64,000 bases of DNA, taken from NCBI RefSeq assembly GCF_030489605.1, contig NZ_JAUKFY010000010.1:1-64000 (forward strand), written 5' to 3'. A program made the translations under genes and the position numbers. This DNA is from Brevibacillus laterosporus. Its GTDB lineage: Bacteria > Bacillota > Bacilli > Brevibacillales > Brevibacillaceae. Below, in pieces: positions 19,444 to 28,986 of the stretch; position 1 is the stretch's first letter; every line of letters begins with the position of its first letter. Under the pieces are notes generated by a model. The model was not told where the DNA came from, ran no database searches, and worked only from the letters and a program-made list of their open reading frames with translations.

Positions 19444-20373
19444 GTGGAAAATCGTTTGGCAAAGGCTCAGTTTGCTGCATGGGTCGGTATTGTTGGCAAT
19501 CTGTTGCTGGCACTTGTCAAATTACTTGTGGGCTTGGTAGCTGATTCGCGAGCGATGGTAGCCGATGCCGTTCATTCTGCATCTGATGTAATCGGGTCAG
19601 TTGCTGTTTTAATAGGGCTTCGCGCAGCAGAGGCGCCCCCAGATCAAGACCATCCGTATGGGCACGGAAAAGCAGAGTCAATTTCAGCTATTATCGTATC
19701 TATCCTACTCGCTATTGTAGGCTTTGAAATTGCTTATTCCTCGTATAAATCACTCTATGAGCCCCTTGAGCCTCCTGGCATGTTAGCCGTATGGGCGGCG
19801 TTAGGCTCCATGATAATAAAAGAATGGATGTTTCGATATAAGTATCATCTAGGGAAAAAATTGAATAGCCAATCATTAATTGCGAATGCCTGGGAGCATC
19901 GTTCTGATGTATATTCTTCCTTCGCTGCGTTAATTGGTGTTGGCGGGGCAATTCTTGGGGAGAAGCTAGGGGTAAGTTGGACCGTATATCTTGATCCCAT
20001 TGCAGGGATTTTTGTATCCTTCCTTGTATTAAAAACAGCCTACCATATTTTAAAGGAATCAATTCATTCCGCGATGGATCATGTATTGCACGAGGAAGAT
20101 ACCTTGCCTTTGCGTAAAACCGTTATGGAGGTAGAGGGAGTATTGCGAATTGATGAGCTGTGGGCCAGAGAAACTGGTCACTATCAAATCGTGGATATTA
20201 AGGTTTCAGTTGATCCGTTTATAACGGTAGAGGATGGACATCGAATCGGGAAAAATGTTAAACGCAATTTAATGGAAAAACATCAGGATATTCGAAATGT
20301 GTTTGTTCACATTAATCCGTATGATGAAAAAGGAAAGTCATGGGATGAGGAACCTGTTAAGACGGATGAATAA
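19444..20373 (+). CDS. Cation diffusion facilitator (zinc/iron/manganese efflux)
   Basis: 309 residues from GTG at 19444, nine bases after AAAGGAGGAAG; the frame opens earlier at 19378 without a ribosome-binding site. Six membrane helices carry the metal-site motifs DAVHSASD in helix 2 and HRSDVYSS in helix 5, with DHPYGHGKAE between helices 2 and 3. A C-terminal metallochaperone-like domain covers about 210-295. CDF proteins exchange Zn2+, Fe2+ or Mn2+ for protons; the substrate cannot be read from sequence alone. Confidence 0.9.
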   Translation: MENRLAKAQFAAWVGIVGNLLLALVKLLVGLVADSRAMVADAVHSASDVIGSVAVLIGLRAAEAPPDQDHPYGHGKAESISAIIVSILLAIVGFEIAYSSYKSLYEPLEPPGMLAVWAALGSMIIKEWMFRYKYHLGKKLNSQSLIANAWEHRSDVYSSFAALIGVGGAILGEKLGVSWTVYLDPIAGIFVSFLVLKTAYHILKESIHSAMDHVLHEEDTLPLRKTVMEVEGVLRIDELWARETGHYQIVDIKVSVDPFITVEDGHRIGKNVKRNLMEKHQDIRNVFVHINPYDEKGKSWDEEPVKTDE

Positions 20374-20461
20374 TGCAGTTATTATTGGACTTTTTCACAA
20401 TTCAAGCTTATTTATGACAGGACGTTCTTAAAACATACGCTTTTTGCGTTTATAAGAAAGC

Positions 20462-20490
20462 TTGGCATGCCCTCTATTTCTTTATATAAT
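20462..20490 (+). promoter_or_regulatory. Sigma-A promoter of recJ
   Basis: TTGGCA (20462-20467), 17-base spacer, TATAAT (20485-20490), 25 bases before the start codon. Confidence 0.82.
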
Positions 20491-20514
20491 GGATGAGGAT
20501 TGGAGGGCTGCCTC

Positions 20515-22872
20515 ATGCTACAAGCGAAATCGCGATGGCAACTCACCCCATATGACGAAGCAATAAGTGCAGAGATTGCCCAAGCGTGTGGAATATCGCC
20601 TTTGCTTGCACGTTTGCTCGTTCAAAGAGGGATGGATACGTCACAAAAGGCACGTGACTTTTTGAATGTCAGTCCAAAACAGCTACATGATCCATTTTTA
20701 TTGGATGGCATGGACAAAAGCGTGCATCGAATCCAACAGGCGATTGAGCGACATGAACCGATTTGCATATATGGAGATTATGATGCGGATGGAGTTAGCT
20801 CCACTGCTTTAATGGTGCATTTGTTACGAAAATTGGGAGCCACATTTGATTATTATATACCGAATCGTTTTAAAGAAGGATACGGGTTAAACCAAACAGC
20901 GTTGTCATACATTTATGACAGCGGTTTTCGGCTTGTCGTGACTGTGGATACTGGCATAAGCGCGGTAGAGCAGGTAGCGCATGGAAATCAGTTGGGGCTT
21001 GATATCATCGTGACGGATCACCATGAACCACCTGAGCTTCTGCCTGATGCGTTTGCAGTAATGAATCCTAAAAAACCGGGCTGTTCCTATCCGTTTGACA
21101 TGCTGGCTGGTGTAGGCGTTGCTTTTAAGCTGGCCCAAGCCTTGTTAAAAGAGCCTCCGATGGAGTTCGTCGATTTGGCCGCGATAGGAACGATTGCTGA
21201 CCTTGTTCCTTTAGTGGATGAAAACAGGGTATTAGCTAGTTTAGGATTGCAACGATTGAATCGAACACAAAATGTAGGTATCCAAGCTTTACTTGATGTG
21301 TGCGGGCTTCAGGAGAAAGAAATTACTGCGGGACATGTGGGCTTTGCCATTGGACCACGAATTAATGCGGGCGGTCGTTTAGAAACAGCAGAAGCAGCGG
21401 TTAAATTGCTCGTGTCAGAGGATGTACAGGAAGCGAAGGAACAAGCGGAAGTACTTGATGAGTTGAACCGGGAGCGCCAAGAATTAGTTCAAGCTATGGC
21501 GGAAGAAGCCATTGAAATGGTTGAACAGCTATATCCGGCTGATCAGAGTGGAGTAATTGTTGTAGCCAAAGAGGGATGGAATGTCGGCGTTGTTGGTATT
21601 GTTGCCTCTCGTTTAGTGGAGAAATTCTATCGACCTGCTATTGTGCTTGGAATCGATCCTGAAAAAGGCACAGCAAAAGGCTCGGCCCGAAGCATTGCTG
21701 GCTTCGACATGTATGAGGCGTTGACGGCCTGCAAGGAGCTTCTACCACACTATGGTGGTCACACAATGGCAGCGGGTATGACATTGCCCATAGAGAATGT
21801 AGATCCGCTACGCAAGGCGTTGCATCGCATTTCACAGGAATGGCTGCAACCAGAAGACTTCATCCCCAAAACAAGAGTAGATCTTGAAGTGGCTTTTGAT
21901 GAAATGAATCTAGATCTTGCTGTAGAACTGGAAGCTTTAGCTCCATTCGGCATGGGTAACCCTACTCCAATACTTGTCTGTGAAAAAGTCGGTCATCAGG
22001 GTATGCGTAAAATTGGGAAGGATGAGACACATCTAAAATGTGTATTGTCACATGAGAAATCGCAACTAGATGCAATCGGCTTTGGTTTTGCCCCAATTAT
22101 GGAACAGGTAGCTCCAACATCAAAGCTTTCAGTGCTTGGTGAATTGCAGATTAATGAATGGAATGGGTTGCGAAAGCCTCAATTCTTGCTTCGTGATGTA
22201 GCGGTCAAGCATAAGCAGATTTTCGACTGGCGAGGCACCCGCGATAAAGAGAAAAAATGGTTAGATAAAATAGCAGCGGAAGAGTTGATTACCATCACAT
22301 TCCAAGCAGCTAATCATCAACGTTTGCACTCTTTACTCGCAAGTCAGCAGCTTACCCAAAGGTCGCTTCTGTATGTAACGAATGCTGGAGAAATGCAAGG
22401 AGACTGGAAAGAAGGATGTCGCTCGATCATCTTATACGACCTTCCTTCCTCCAAAAAAGCATTGGGACAGGCGATGACTGCGTTACATGAAATGGACTCC
22501 ATTTACTGTTTATTTGGAGAAGCGGATGAAGCCTTTGAATTGCTGCATGTACCGAGCCGAGAAGATTTTAAAGCGCTGTATCAAATTTTTCGACAATATG
22601 GTAAAATCAACAAGGCTCATCTCGATGCATTAGCTAAAAAATTGAAGCTAAAGCGTTCCATTGTGGAGCGAATGCTTACTATTTTTACAGAGCTTTGTTT
22701 TATTGAAGATAGCGAGCAAGCATACCTATTGCATCCAGAACCGGCTAAAGCGCCTTTGGATACATCTTCACGATATCTAGACTGGCGCGAGGAAGCCGAG
22801 CTACACGCCGAACTGCTCCTTTCTAATCATGATGGACTAGGAAAATATTTGGATATGCTTCATCAGTCTTAG
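20515..22872 (+). CDS. recJ: Single-stranded-DNA-specific 5'-3' exonuclease RecJ
   Basis: 785 residues from the ATG at 20515, ten bases after GGAGGG. DHH-type phosphoesterase: motif I GDYDADGVSS (about 81), motif III TDHHEPP, DHHA1 domain with GGHTMAAGMTL, then an OB fold. The long C-terminal extension with a helical RecJ_C-like region is typical of Firmicutes. It degrades single strands in RecF-pathway recombination and mismatch or base-excision repair. It begins a recJ-apt-relA-dtd cluster conserved in Bacillales. Confidence 0.96.
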   Translation: MLQAKSRWQLTPYDEAISAEIAQACGISPLLARLLVQRGMDTSQKARDFLNVSPKQLHDPFLLDGMDKSVHRIQQAIERHEPICIYGDYDADGVSSTALMVHLLRKLGATFDYYIPNRFKEGYGLNQTALSYIYDSGFRLVVTVDTGISAVEQVAHGNQLGLDIIVTDHHEPPELLPDAFAVMNPKKPGCSYPFDMLAGVGVAFKLAQALLKEPPMEFVDLAAIGTIADLVPLVDENRVLASLGLQRLNRTQNVGIQALLDVCGLQEKEITAGHVGFAIGPRINAGGRLETAEAAVKLLVSEDVQEAKEQAEVLDELNRERQELVQAMAEEAIEMVEQLYPADQSGVIVVAKEGWNVGVVGIVASRLVEKFYRPAIVLGIDPEKGTAKGSARSIAGFDMYEALTACKELLPHYGGHTMAAGMTLPIENVDPLRKALHRISQEWLQPEDFIPKTRVDLEVAFDEMNLDLAVELEALAPFGMGNPTPILVCEKVGHQGMRKIGKDETHLKCVLSHEKSQLDAIGFGFAPIMEQVAPTSKLSVLGELQINEWNGLRKPQFLLRDVAVKHKQIFDWRGTRDKEKKWLDKIAAEELITITFQAANHQRLHSLLASQQLTQRSLLYVTNAGEMQGDWKEGCRSIILYDLPSSKKALGQAMTALHEMDSIYCLFGEADEAFELLHVPSREDFKALYQIFRQYGKINKAHLDALAKKLKLKRSIVERMLTIFTELCFIEDSEQAYLLHPEPAKAPLDTSSRYLDWREEAELHAELLLSNHDGLGKYLDMLHQS

Positions 22873-22926
22873 AAGAAGAGCACCCAACTTACTTTGTTTT
22901 TATTCTTTTGTAGGAGGCATTCCTTA

Positions 22927-23439
22927 ATGAACTTTAAAGATTATATTCGCGTGATTCCAGATTACCCACAACCGGGGATTCGTTTCAAAGATATTACTAC
23001 CCTATTAAAAGATGGCCCTGTATATAAAGCGGCAATCAATGAATTGAAAACATTTGCTGATACCCTAAACGTGGATGTAATCGCAGGACCGGAAGCGCGC
23101 GGTTTTGTTGTAGGGGCACCATTGTCATATGCGATGAACGTCGGGTTTATTCCGATTCGCAAGGCAAACAAATTACCTTACAAATCTATTCAAGCTGATT
23201 ATAGCTTAGAGTATGGCAGTGATGCATTAGCAATGCATGAAGATGCAATCAAGCCTGGTGATCGTGTATTGATTGCAGATGACCTGCTTGCAACGGGCGG
23301 TACGATTGAGACATCTATAAATCTTGTTGAACAATTGGGCGGAATCGTAGTAGGGGCTGTATTCCTGATTGAATTAAGCTATCTCGATGGTCGTGAAAAA
23401 CTAGGTGACATCCCGGTTTCTTCGTTAATCACATATTAA
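22927..23439 (+). CDS. apt: Adenine phosphoribosyltransferase
   Basis: 170 residues from the ATG at 22927 (MNFKDYIRVIPDYPQPGI), nine bases after TAGGAGG. The upstream in-frame ATG at 22894 has no ribosome-binding site. Conserved FKDITTLL, GPEARGF and the PRPP loop VLIADDLLATGGT. It salvages adenine to AMP. It is 54 bases downstream of recJ and closed by a terminator. Confidence 0.97.
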   Translation: MNFKDYIRVIPDYPQPGIRFKDITTLLKDGPVYKAAINELKTFADTLNVDVIAGPEARGFVVGAPLSYAMNVGFIPIRKANKLPYKSIQADYSLEYGSDALAMHEDAIKPGDRVLIADDLLATGGTIETSINLVEQLGGIVVGAVFLIELSYLDGREKLGDIPVSSLITY

Positions 23440-23449
23440 TCTGTTGGAT

Positions 23450-23488
23450 AAAAACCTCTGTAAGCTCTGCGCTTGCGGAGGTTTTTTG
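23450..23488 (+). terminator. Terminator after apt
   Basis: AAAACCTC / GAGGTTTT with an inner G-C extension and TTTTTTG tail. Confidence 0.85.
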
Positions 23489-23660
23489 CGGATTTACCTG
23501 AGAAACTCAAGTATAAAGTGTCTATTTTGTGTGTTTTAAGTAGAGAATGGAAGATTATTACCTTTACATTCTCCCCTTCATACCAGATAATAAAAGGTAA
23601 TACGTTTAAGGGAAAGATAGACGGTTTTCATCTTCAGAGTGAAGATTAAGGAAGGGAAAT

Positions 23661-25844
23661 ATGACTACGGGCATCGAGGAAATTTTAAGCAAAGCGAATA
23701 GCTATATGTCAAGCGAGGACGTTACTATGCTGGAGCGGGCCTATGATTTAGCACGCAAGGCTCATGAGGGTCAAGTGCGTAAATCTGGGGTGCCTTACAT
23801 TATGCATCCGATTGCGGTTGCAGGCATTTTAACGGATATGCACATGGATGCAGTAACTGTTGCTGCCGGTTTTCTCCATGATGTTGTGGAAGATACCGAT
23901 ATTACGCTGGATGATTTACGTAAGGAATTCGGATCAGAGGTAGCACATCTGGTAGACGGGGTCACAAAGCTAGAAAAAATTAAATACAAATCCAAAGAAG
24001 AGCAGTTAGCGGAAAATCATCGTAAAATGCTTGTAGCCATGGCACAAGATATTCGGGTCATTTTAATTAAATTGGCGGACCGATTGCATAATATGCGTAC
24101 GTTACGCCATATGTCCGAGGAAAAACAACGTGAAATATCGGATGAAACGCTAGAAATCTTTGCGCCACTGGCTCATCGCTTGGGGATTGCATTTGTAAAG
24201 TGGGAGCTAGAGGATACAGCACTGCGCTATTTGAATCCGCAGCAATATTATCGGATTGTAAACCTCATGCAGAAGAAACGGACGGAGCGCGAGGAGTACA
24301 TTTCAGAAGCAAAAGCAATGATTACTGATAAATTACATGAGTTGCATATTGAAGCGGAGATTGCGGGCAGACCTAAGCATATCTACAGCATCTATAAAAA
24401 GATGGTGTCACAAAATAAGCAGTTTAACGAAATCTACGACTTGCTGGCTTTACGCATCATTGTCAATGATATTCGTGATTGTTATGCTGTCCTTGGAATT
24501 GTGCACACGTTGTGGAAACCTATGCCAGGACGATTTAAAGATTATATTGCTATGCCAAAGGCCAATATGTATCAATCCCTGCATACCACTGTAATCGGGC
24601 CAAAGGGTGAACCATTAGAAGTACAAATTCGCACATGGGATATGCATCGAACAGCAGAGATTGGTATCGCTGCTCACTGGGCCTATAAAGAGGGAAAAGG
24701 AGGAGTGCAGGGCTCCTTTGAAGAGAAGATTGGTAATCTCCGTGAGATTATTCAGGGTGGACAAGAAGAGACACCAAATGCTCAGGAATTCATGGAATCC
24801 CTCAAACAGGATTTGTTTTCTGATACGGTATTTGTCTTTACGCCAAAAGGCGATGTGGTGGAGCTTCCAAAAGGCTCGGTTCCTTTGGACTTTGCATATC
24901 GGATACATTCGGCTGTCGGCAATCGAACCATTGGAGCTAAAGTGAACGGCAAGATCGTTCCGCTTGATTTTGCGTTGCGTACGGGCGACATTATGGAAAT
25001 CTTGACTTCCAAGCATTCATATGGTCCAAGTCAAGATTGGCTCAAAATAGCAAAGTCTGCCCATGCCCGCAATAAGATCAAGCAATGGTTTAAGAAAGAA
25101 AAGCGCGAAGAAAATGTTGCTAAAGGGCTATCGATGATTGAAGCTGAGGTAAAAGCGCGTGGCTTTGATTTAAAAGAAACCATGACTGCCGAGAATTTAA
25201 AAGAAGCAGCAGCTAAGTTTAATTTCCAATCTGACGAAGATATGTTTTCTGCTGTCGGATATGGCGGGCTTACTTCAGCACAAGTAGCCAATCGATTGAC
25301 GGAAAAAATACGTAGAGATCGAGAAGAGCAACAACAGCAACAGCAGCAAGCCATTCAGGAATTTAAATCTCATGCACCTACCCAGAAGCAGACTCGAAGC
25401 GACACGGGCATCCGCGTAGAAGGCGTAGACAATTTGTTGACTCGTATTTCTCGATGTTGTTCGCCGGTCCCAGGTGATGACATTATTGGTTTTATTACAA
25501 GAGGACGAGGGGTCTCCATTCATCGCAAGGATTGCCCGAATGTGACGGTGGAAGAGAGTGATCGGCTCATCCCTGTACAATGGGAAGGTGACCAGAAACA
25601 AAACTACAATGTAGATATAGAAATCACTGGCCATGATCGCACAGGCTTATTAAACGATGTACTACATGTAGTTGGGGAGACCAAAACCAATATAGCGGCT
25701 GTGAGTGGAAAAGCGGACCGCAATCGGGTAGCTACGATCAACATGACAATTTGTATTAACAACATAGATCATTTGCATCGTGTGGTAGAACGGATCAAGC
25801 GTATCAAAGATATTTATTCCGTTCGTCGAATTCTTAATACCTAG
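23661..25844 (+). CDS. relA: Bifunctional (p)ppGpp synthetase/hydrolase
   Basis: 727 residues. HD-type hydrolase domain with FLHDVVEDT (about 74), synthetase domain with YQSLHTTVIGP and EVQIRT, then TGS domain (VFVFTPKGDVVELP), helical and zinc-finger-like region ISRCCSPVPGDDIIG, and a C-terminal ACT domain. This is the long Rel of the stringent response, making and degrading the alarmone according to ribosome state. A poly-Gln stretch of seven residues lies near residue 560, just before the zinc-finger-like region. Own 5' region of 220 bases; dtd follows after a hairpin. Confidence 0.96.
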   Translation: MTTGIEEILSKANSYMSSEDVTMLERAYDLARKAHEGQVRKSGVPYIMHPIAVAGILTDMHMDAVTVAAGFLHDVVEDTDITLDDLRKEFGSEVAHLVDGVTKLEKIKYKSKEEQLAENHRKMLVAMAQDIRVILIKLADRLHNMRTLRHMSEEKQREISDETLEIFAPLAHRLGIAFVKWELEDTALRYLNPQQYYRIVNLMQKKRTEREEYISEAKAMITDKLHELHIEAEIAGRPKHIYSIYKKMVSQNKQFNEIYDLLALRIIVNDIRDCYAVLGIVHTLWKPMPGRFKDYIAMPKANMYQSLHTTVIGPKGEPLEVQIRTWDMHRTAEIGIAAHWAYKEGKGGVQGSFEEKIGNLREIIQGGQEETPNAQEFMESLKQDLFSDTVFVFTPKGDVVELPKGSVPLDFAYRIHSAVGNRTIGAKVNGKIVPLDFALRTGDIMEILTSKHSYGPSQDWLKIAKSAHARNKIKQWFKKEKREENVAKGLSMIEAEVKARGFDLKETMTAENLKEAAAKFNFQSDEDMFSAVGYGGLTSAQVANRLTEKIRRDREEQQQQQQQAIQEFKSHAPTQKQTRSDTGIRVEGVDNLLTRISRCCSPVPGDDIIGFITRGRGVSIHRKDCPNVTVEESDRLIPVQWEGDQKQNYNVDIEITGHDRTGLLNDVLHVVGETKTNIAAVSGKADRNRVATINMTICINNIDHLHRVVERIKRIKDIYSVRRILNT

Positions 25845-25867
25845 CATATCTTTATTATTATGTGACA

Positions 25868-25898
25868 GGCAGTGGTTCCTTGGGGACACTGCCTTTTC
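25868..25898 (+). terminator. Hairpin/terminator between relA and dtd
   Basis: GGCAGTG (25868-25874) / CACTGCC (25887-25893) followed by TTTTCTTT. Possibly attenuating, since dtd starts 55 bases later. Confidence 0.7.
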
Positions 25899-25951
25899 TT
25901 TCATAACCATAAGGGCATAAATTAAAAACAAGAGAACCGGAGTGATAAGTA

Positions 25952-26389
25952 GTGCGAGTCGTTGTCCAAAAAGCAAAAGCATCCAGTGTATCGGTAAATG
26001 GTGAGGTAGTCGGTAAAATTGAGCGAGGGCTGGTTTTATTAGTCGGTATTACCCATGAGGATACGATAAAAGATGTAGAGTTTGTAGCAGATAAGGTAGC
26101 CAATTTGCGGATTTTTGAAGACGAGGAGGGAAAGATGAATTACTCTGTTCAAGATACGAAGGGGCAAATCTTATCTGTTTCTCAATTTACATTATATGGA
26201 GATTGCAGGAAAGGCCGTCGACCTAATTTCATGGCGGCTGCCCGCCCAGAAGCCGCTGAACCATTATATGAGCAGTTTAATGAGGTGCTACGGAGTAAAG
26301 GGCTTCATGTAGAGACAGGGCGATTTGGTGCAATGATGGATGTGCAGATACATAATCATGGACCGGTGACATTAATTGTTGAAAGTTAA
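25952..26389 (+). CDS. dtd: D-aminoacyl-tRNA deacylase
   Basis: 145 residues from a GTG start ([13 protein letters not shown]). It has the active-site motif [19 protein letters not shown] (about 77-95) and the C-terminal cross-subunit motif [13 protein letters not shown] (Gly-cisPro). It hydrolyses D-amino acids from mischarged tRNA. The position after relA is conserved in Bacillales. Confidence 0.96.
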   Translation: MRVVVQKAKASSVSVNGEVVGKIERGLVLLVGITHEDTIKDVEFVADKVANLRIFEDEEGKMNYSVQDTKGQILSVSQFTLYGDCRKGRRPNFMAAARPEAAEPLYEQFNEVLRSKGLHVETGRFGAMMDVQIHNHGPVTLIVES

Positions 26390-26441
26390 TGACAGGTGAA
26401 ACATAGGGCTAGTCAAATTGCCTAGCTAAACACCTAGAAAG

Positions 26442-26478
26442 AAAGCAGCTAGTCAAAAAATAGACTAGCTGCTTTTTG
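26442..26478. terminator. Bidirectional terminator between dtd and yrvJ
   Basis: AAAGCAGCTAGTC / GACTAGCTGCTTTTT; T-rich on both strands and serves both convergent genes. Confidence 0.88.
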
Positions 26479-26488
26479 TGTAAAAAAA

Positions 26489-28372
26489 CTAGTTTGGATA
26501 AACCTGGAAGTAACGCAGTATGCCTCGGAACAACCCTTCCGCCGCATTTTGCTGGTGCTGGTCGTCACGTATGTTAGCTTCTTCCTGCGGATTGGTTATA
26601 AAGCCGATTTCAGCAAGAATAGCTGGTTTTGGATTTTCGCGAATGACATGAAAATCACCAAATCTGGATGTTAAATCCTTATAGTGAGTTGTCGAGACGA
26701 TCTCTTTTTGAGTCATTTGGGCTAATTCCATCGATTTTCCTTTGTGATAGTAAAAAATGATGGTACCATTGGTAGCTGCATTAGGATGTGTATTGTGATG
26801 GACACTTACAAACATATCCGCATTGTTTTGTACAGCAACCTGAACACGTTGATTCAACGTAAGAGTCGTATCATCGGAACGAGTCATGATCACACGTGCT
26901 CCAGAAGCCTCTAAGCGTTGTTTTAGCTTCAGAGCAACCTGTAAGTTAACTTCTTTTTCAAACGTCTTGTACGTCGTCCCTACAGCCCCGCTATCTGTTC
27001 CGCCGTGTCCTGGATCAACTACAATCAATTTGCCTCTCGCTTCATTACCGGTTAAAGGAGGCAGATTGGCTATATCTGTTGATTCGTTTTGAACGACCCA
27101 GCTCGCGATGTAGGCTGTTGAGTTATCTTTTAGGCGGATTTGATGCCAATCGCCCTCTGTTTTGATTACTGAATAGCTTTCGCCTGCTTGTACGGTACCT
27201 ACCGGTTCATATTGGGTGCCAGGGCCAGAACGAATATTGGTGCCTTCGTTAATCACCTTGATTTTCATTTCTGATTGATTATTGCTTGGCACCGAGGGCT
27301 GAAGAGAGTTTTGGTTCTTATGTTCATTTGGATCAACTACTCCAAGTGTAGGGGGAGCTTCTGTTGATTTAGTTACTAACCAACTGGCAATCCAACCTGT
27401 TTTCCCATCCGGTGTTTTTACCTGAAACCAATTGTTGCTTTGAGACAATACCGGTAGAATCACTCCGTTATTTACTTGGGTGAGGACCTGGCTTGTTGTA
27501 TTAGCTTCACTCCGAATGTTTACATTATTTGCCGTTACCTTCACCGTAGAGCCTGATGTAACAGGATTTTGTTGTGTCGGAGGAGGTGTTGCTTGTCCGG
27601 TTTTAGAAGCTTTGGGATTAGCAATCCAAGCTGTTGTTCCATTGTACAGGATTTGATCCCATCCATTTGACTCCGAATATTTACTTACCTGATCCCCTGC
27701 GCTTAACTGCCCGATAATCATGGCTGAGACATTAGGCTCTGCATACACGTTAGTTACTGCAGAGATTTTAATACTGCTGGTAGATGGTGGCTGTACAGTA
27801 GGTTCTACAGGTGGCAATACCTCAGCAGGTTGGTTATTCTGACCCGGTGGTGTTGTTCCTGGTAGGGGCGTTGATGTAGCAGGCGGAGTAGCATGTTTTA
27901 CAAATTTAGCATTAATCCAGCCTGTTACCTTTTCAGACACCTGAATTTGTGCCCAGACGCCTTCCTTTTTAATCATTTTATAGCTTTTTGTCTTATCCAT
28001 TACCTGAATGATTTGAGCATCAGACTTTGGTGCAGTCCGAATGTTTAACATATCAACCGTGCTTTGTAAATAAATTACCTTTGGTGGTTGAGGAGCTGCT
28101 TTGATCTCCTGAAGGTATGTATTCAATCCCCAGCCTTGTTTGCCATTCGGCAATTTTACCTGTATCCATTTATCCTTTTTTGATATAACGGTTAGTTTTG
28201 TCGACTTAGGCACGGAACTTACGAGTTGATAGTTGGTTCCTGGACCAGAGCGAATGTTTAAATTATCGGCAGTTACCTGCACCTGGCTGGCTGCCCAAAC
28301 CATTTGGAAGGGGGCGACCAAGCTAGTGAGACACGTTGCAAGTCCGATAATCATCTTCTTGCGAGAAAACAC
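26489..28372 (-). CDS. yrvJ: N-acetylmuramoyl-L-alanine amidase with five SH3b domains
   Basis: 627 residues from a GTG at 28372 preceded by AAAGGATGGG; upstream in-frame starts to 28438 lack a good ribosome-binding site. Signal peptide KKMIIGLATCLTSLVAPF...WAA. Five bacterial SH3 repeats follow, recognisable by NIRSGPGTNY, NIRTAPKSD, NVYAEPNVS, NIRSEANTT and NIRSGPGTQY, separated by Pro/Thr-rich linkers. The C-terminal Amidase_3 domain has the zinc ligands DPGHGG, the Glu of EKEVNL, SVHHN and the catalytic Glu of ILAEIGF. It cleaves the lactyl-peptide bond of peptidoglycan outside the cell, with SH3b modules for wall binding. The B. subtilis yrvJ is in the same place next to dtd. Confidence 0.93.
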   Translation of the reverse strand: MFSRKKMIIGLATCLTSLVAPFQMVWAASQVQVTADNLNIRSGPGTNYQLVSSVPKSTKLTVISKKDKWIQVKLPNGKQGWGLNTYLQEIKAAPQPPKVIYLQSTVDMLNIRTAPKSDAQIIQVMDKTKSYKMIKKEGVWAQIQVSEKVTGWINAKFVKHATPPATSTPLPGTTPPGQNNQPAEVLPPVEPTVQPPSTSSIKISAVTNVYAEPNVSAMIIGQLSAGDQVSKYSESNGWDQILYNGTTAWIANPKASKTGQATPPPTQQNPVTSGSTVKVTANNVNIRSEANTTSQVLTQVNNGVILPVLSQSNNWFQVKTPDGKTGWIASWLVTKSTEAPPTLGVVDPNEHKNQNSLQPSVPSNNQSEMKIKVINEGTNIRSGPGTQYEPVGTVQAGESYSVIKTEGDWHQIRLKDNSTAYIASWVVQNESTDIANLPPLTGNEARGKLIVVDPGHGGTDSGAVGTTYKTFEKEVNLQVALKLKQRLEASGARVIMTRSDDTTLTLNQRVQVAVQNNADMFVSVHHNTHPNAATNGTIIFYYHKGKSMELAQMTQKEIVSTTHYKDLTSRFGDFHVIRENPKPAILAEIGFITNPQEEANIRDDQHQQNAAEGLFRGILRYFQVYPN

Positions 28373-28543
28373 GTTTGTCCCATCCTTTCTGTTTTTCATA
28401 ATTCCTACGAGCGGAAAATCACATTTTCCACAAAACAATAATCTTCTTCATAGAGCTTGGACTTTCCTGCAACTTTCGACAATTTTTTCGAGATGCATGC
28501 AAATCTTCCCATGCGGAAACAATAGGGCAAGGAGGGATTAAGT

Positions 28544-28717
28544 ATGCGCCAATCCAATAAAGAACGTTTCGCTCAAGAATTAAACCGTCGCATTTTTTCT
28601 GTCGATTTTCATGATTTCTTGCAAAAAGAAGCCATTTTAAACGATGTAGAAATGTCTCAGGAGTTTCATATAAGCATCCGAGAGGTACAAGAGCTGCGTC
28701 GGCGTGCTAAACAATAA
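28544..28717 (+). CDS. 57-residue basic protein of unknown function (YrzK position)
   Basis: The frame MRQSNKERFAQELNRRIF ... ELRRRAKQ is supported by the strong GCAAGGAGGGATTAAGT ribosome-binding site. It is helical and charged; the C-terminal part SQEFHISIREVQELRRR resembles the turn and recognition helix of a small HTH. It sits between yrvJ and hemZ/hisS, where B. subtilis has a small orphan gene. No function is assigned. Confidence 0.7.
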   Translation: MRQSNKERFAQELNRRIFSVDFHDFLQKEAILNDVEMSQEFHISIREVQELRRRAKQ

Positions 28718-28925
28718 TTAATGGCGAAAAGCTATTAAAAGTATGCAGGAATCAAGCTGGTAGAGTTTGATAGGGTCGTAGCTTCATGTAGCGAAAAGTC
28801 AATGATCCATCAGGAAGTCTCATGTACCCCTTTTTCGCAATAATTATGCCAAATCGTTCTGATGAAACGAACGGCTTTCGAAATCCGTCCATTTTTGAAG
28901 TGAACAGTTGGTGCCTTCTCTGAAA

Positions 28926-28954
28926 TTGACCCCCTTATGCTGGTAAGGTAAGAT
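28926..28954 (+). promoter_or_regulatory. Sigma-A promoter of hemZ
   Basis: TTGACC (28926-28931), 17-base spacer, TAAGAT (28949-28954). Confidence 0.72.
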
Positions 28955-28986
28955 GAGAAGGATTGCGAAAGAAGCAGGTGAAGAAC

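Noticed and set aside
24615-25016. 133-residue minus-strand frame inside relA
   Set aside because: Fully inside relA, no start signals; a shadow frame.
25325-25350. Poly-glutamine run in relA as a repeat element
   Set aside because: A short CAA/CAG run in a linker before the zinc-finger-like region; not a mobile or structural repeat.
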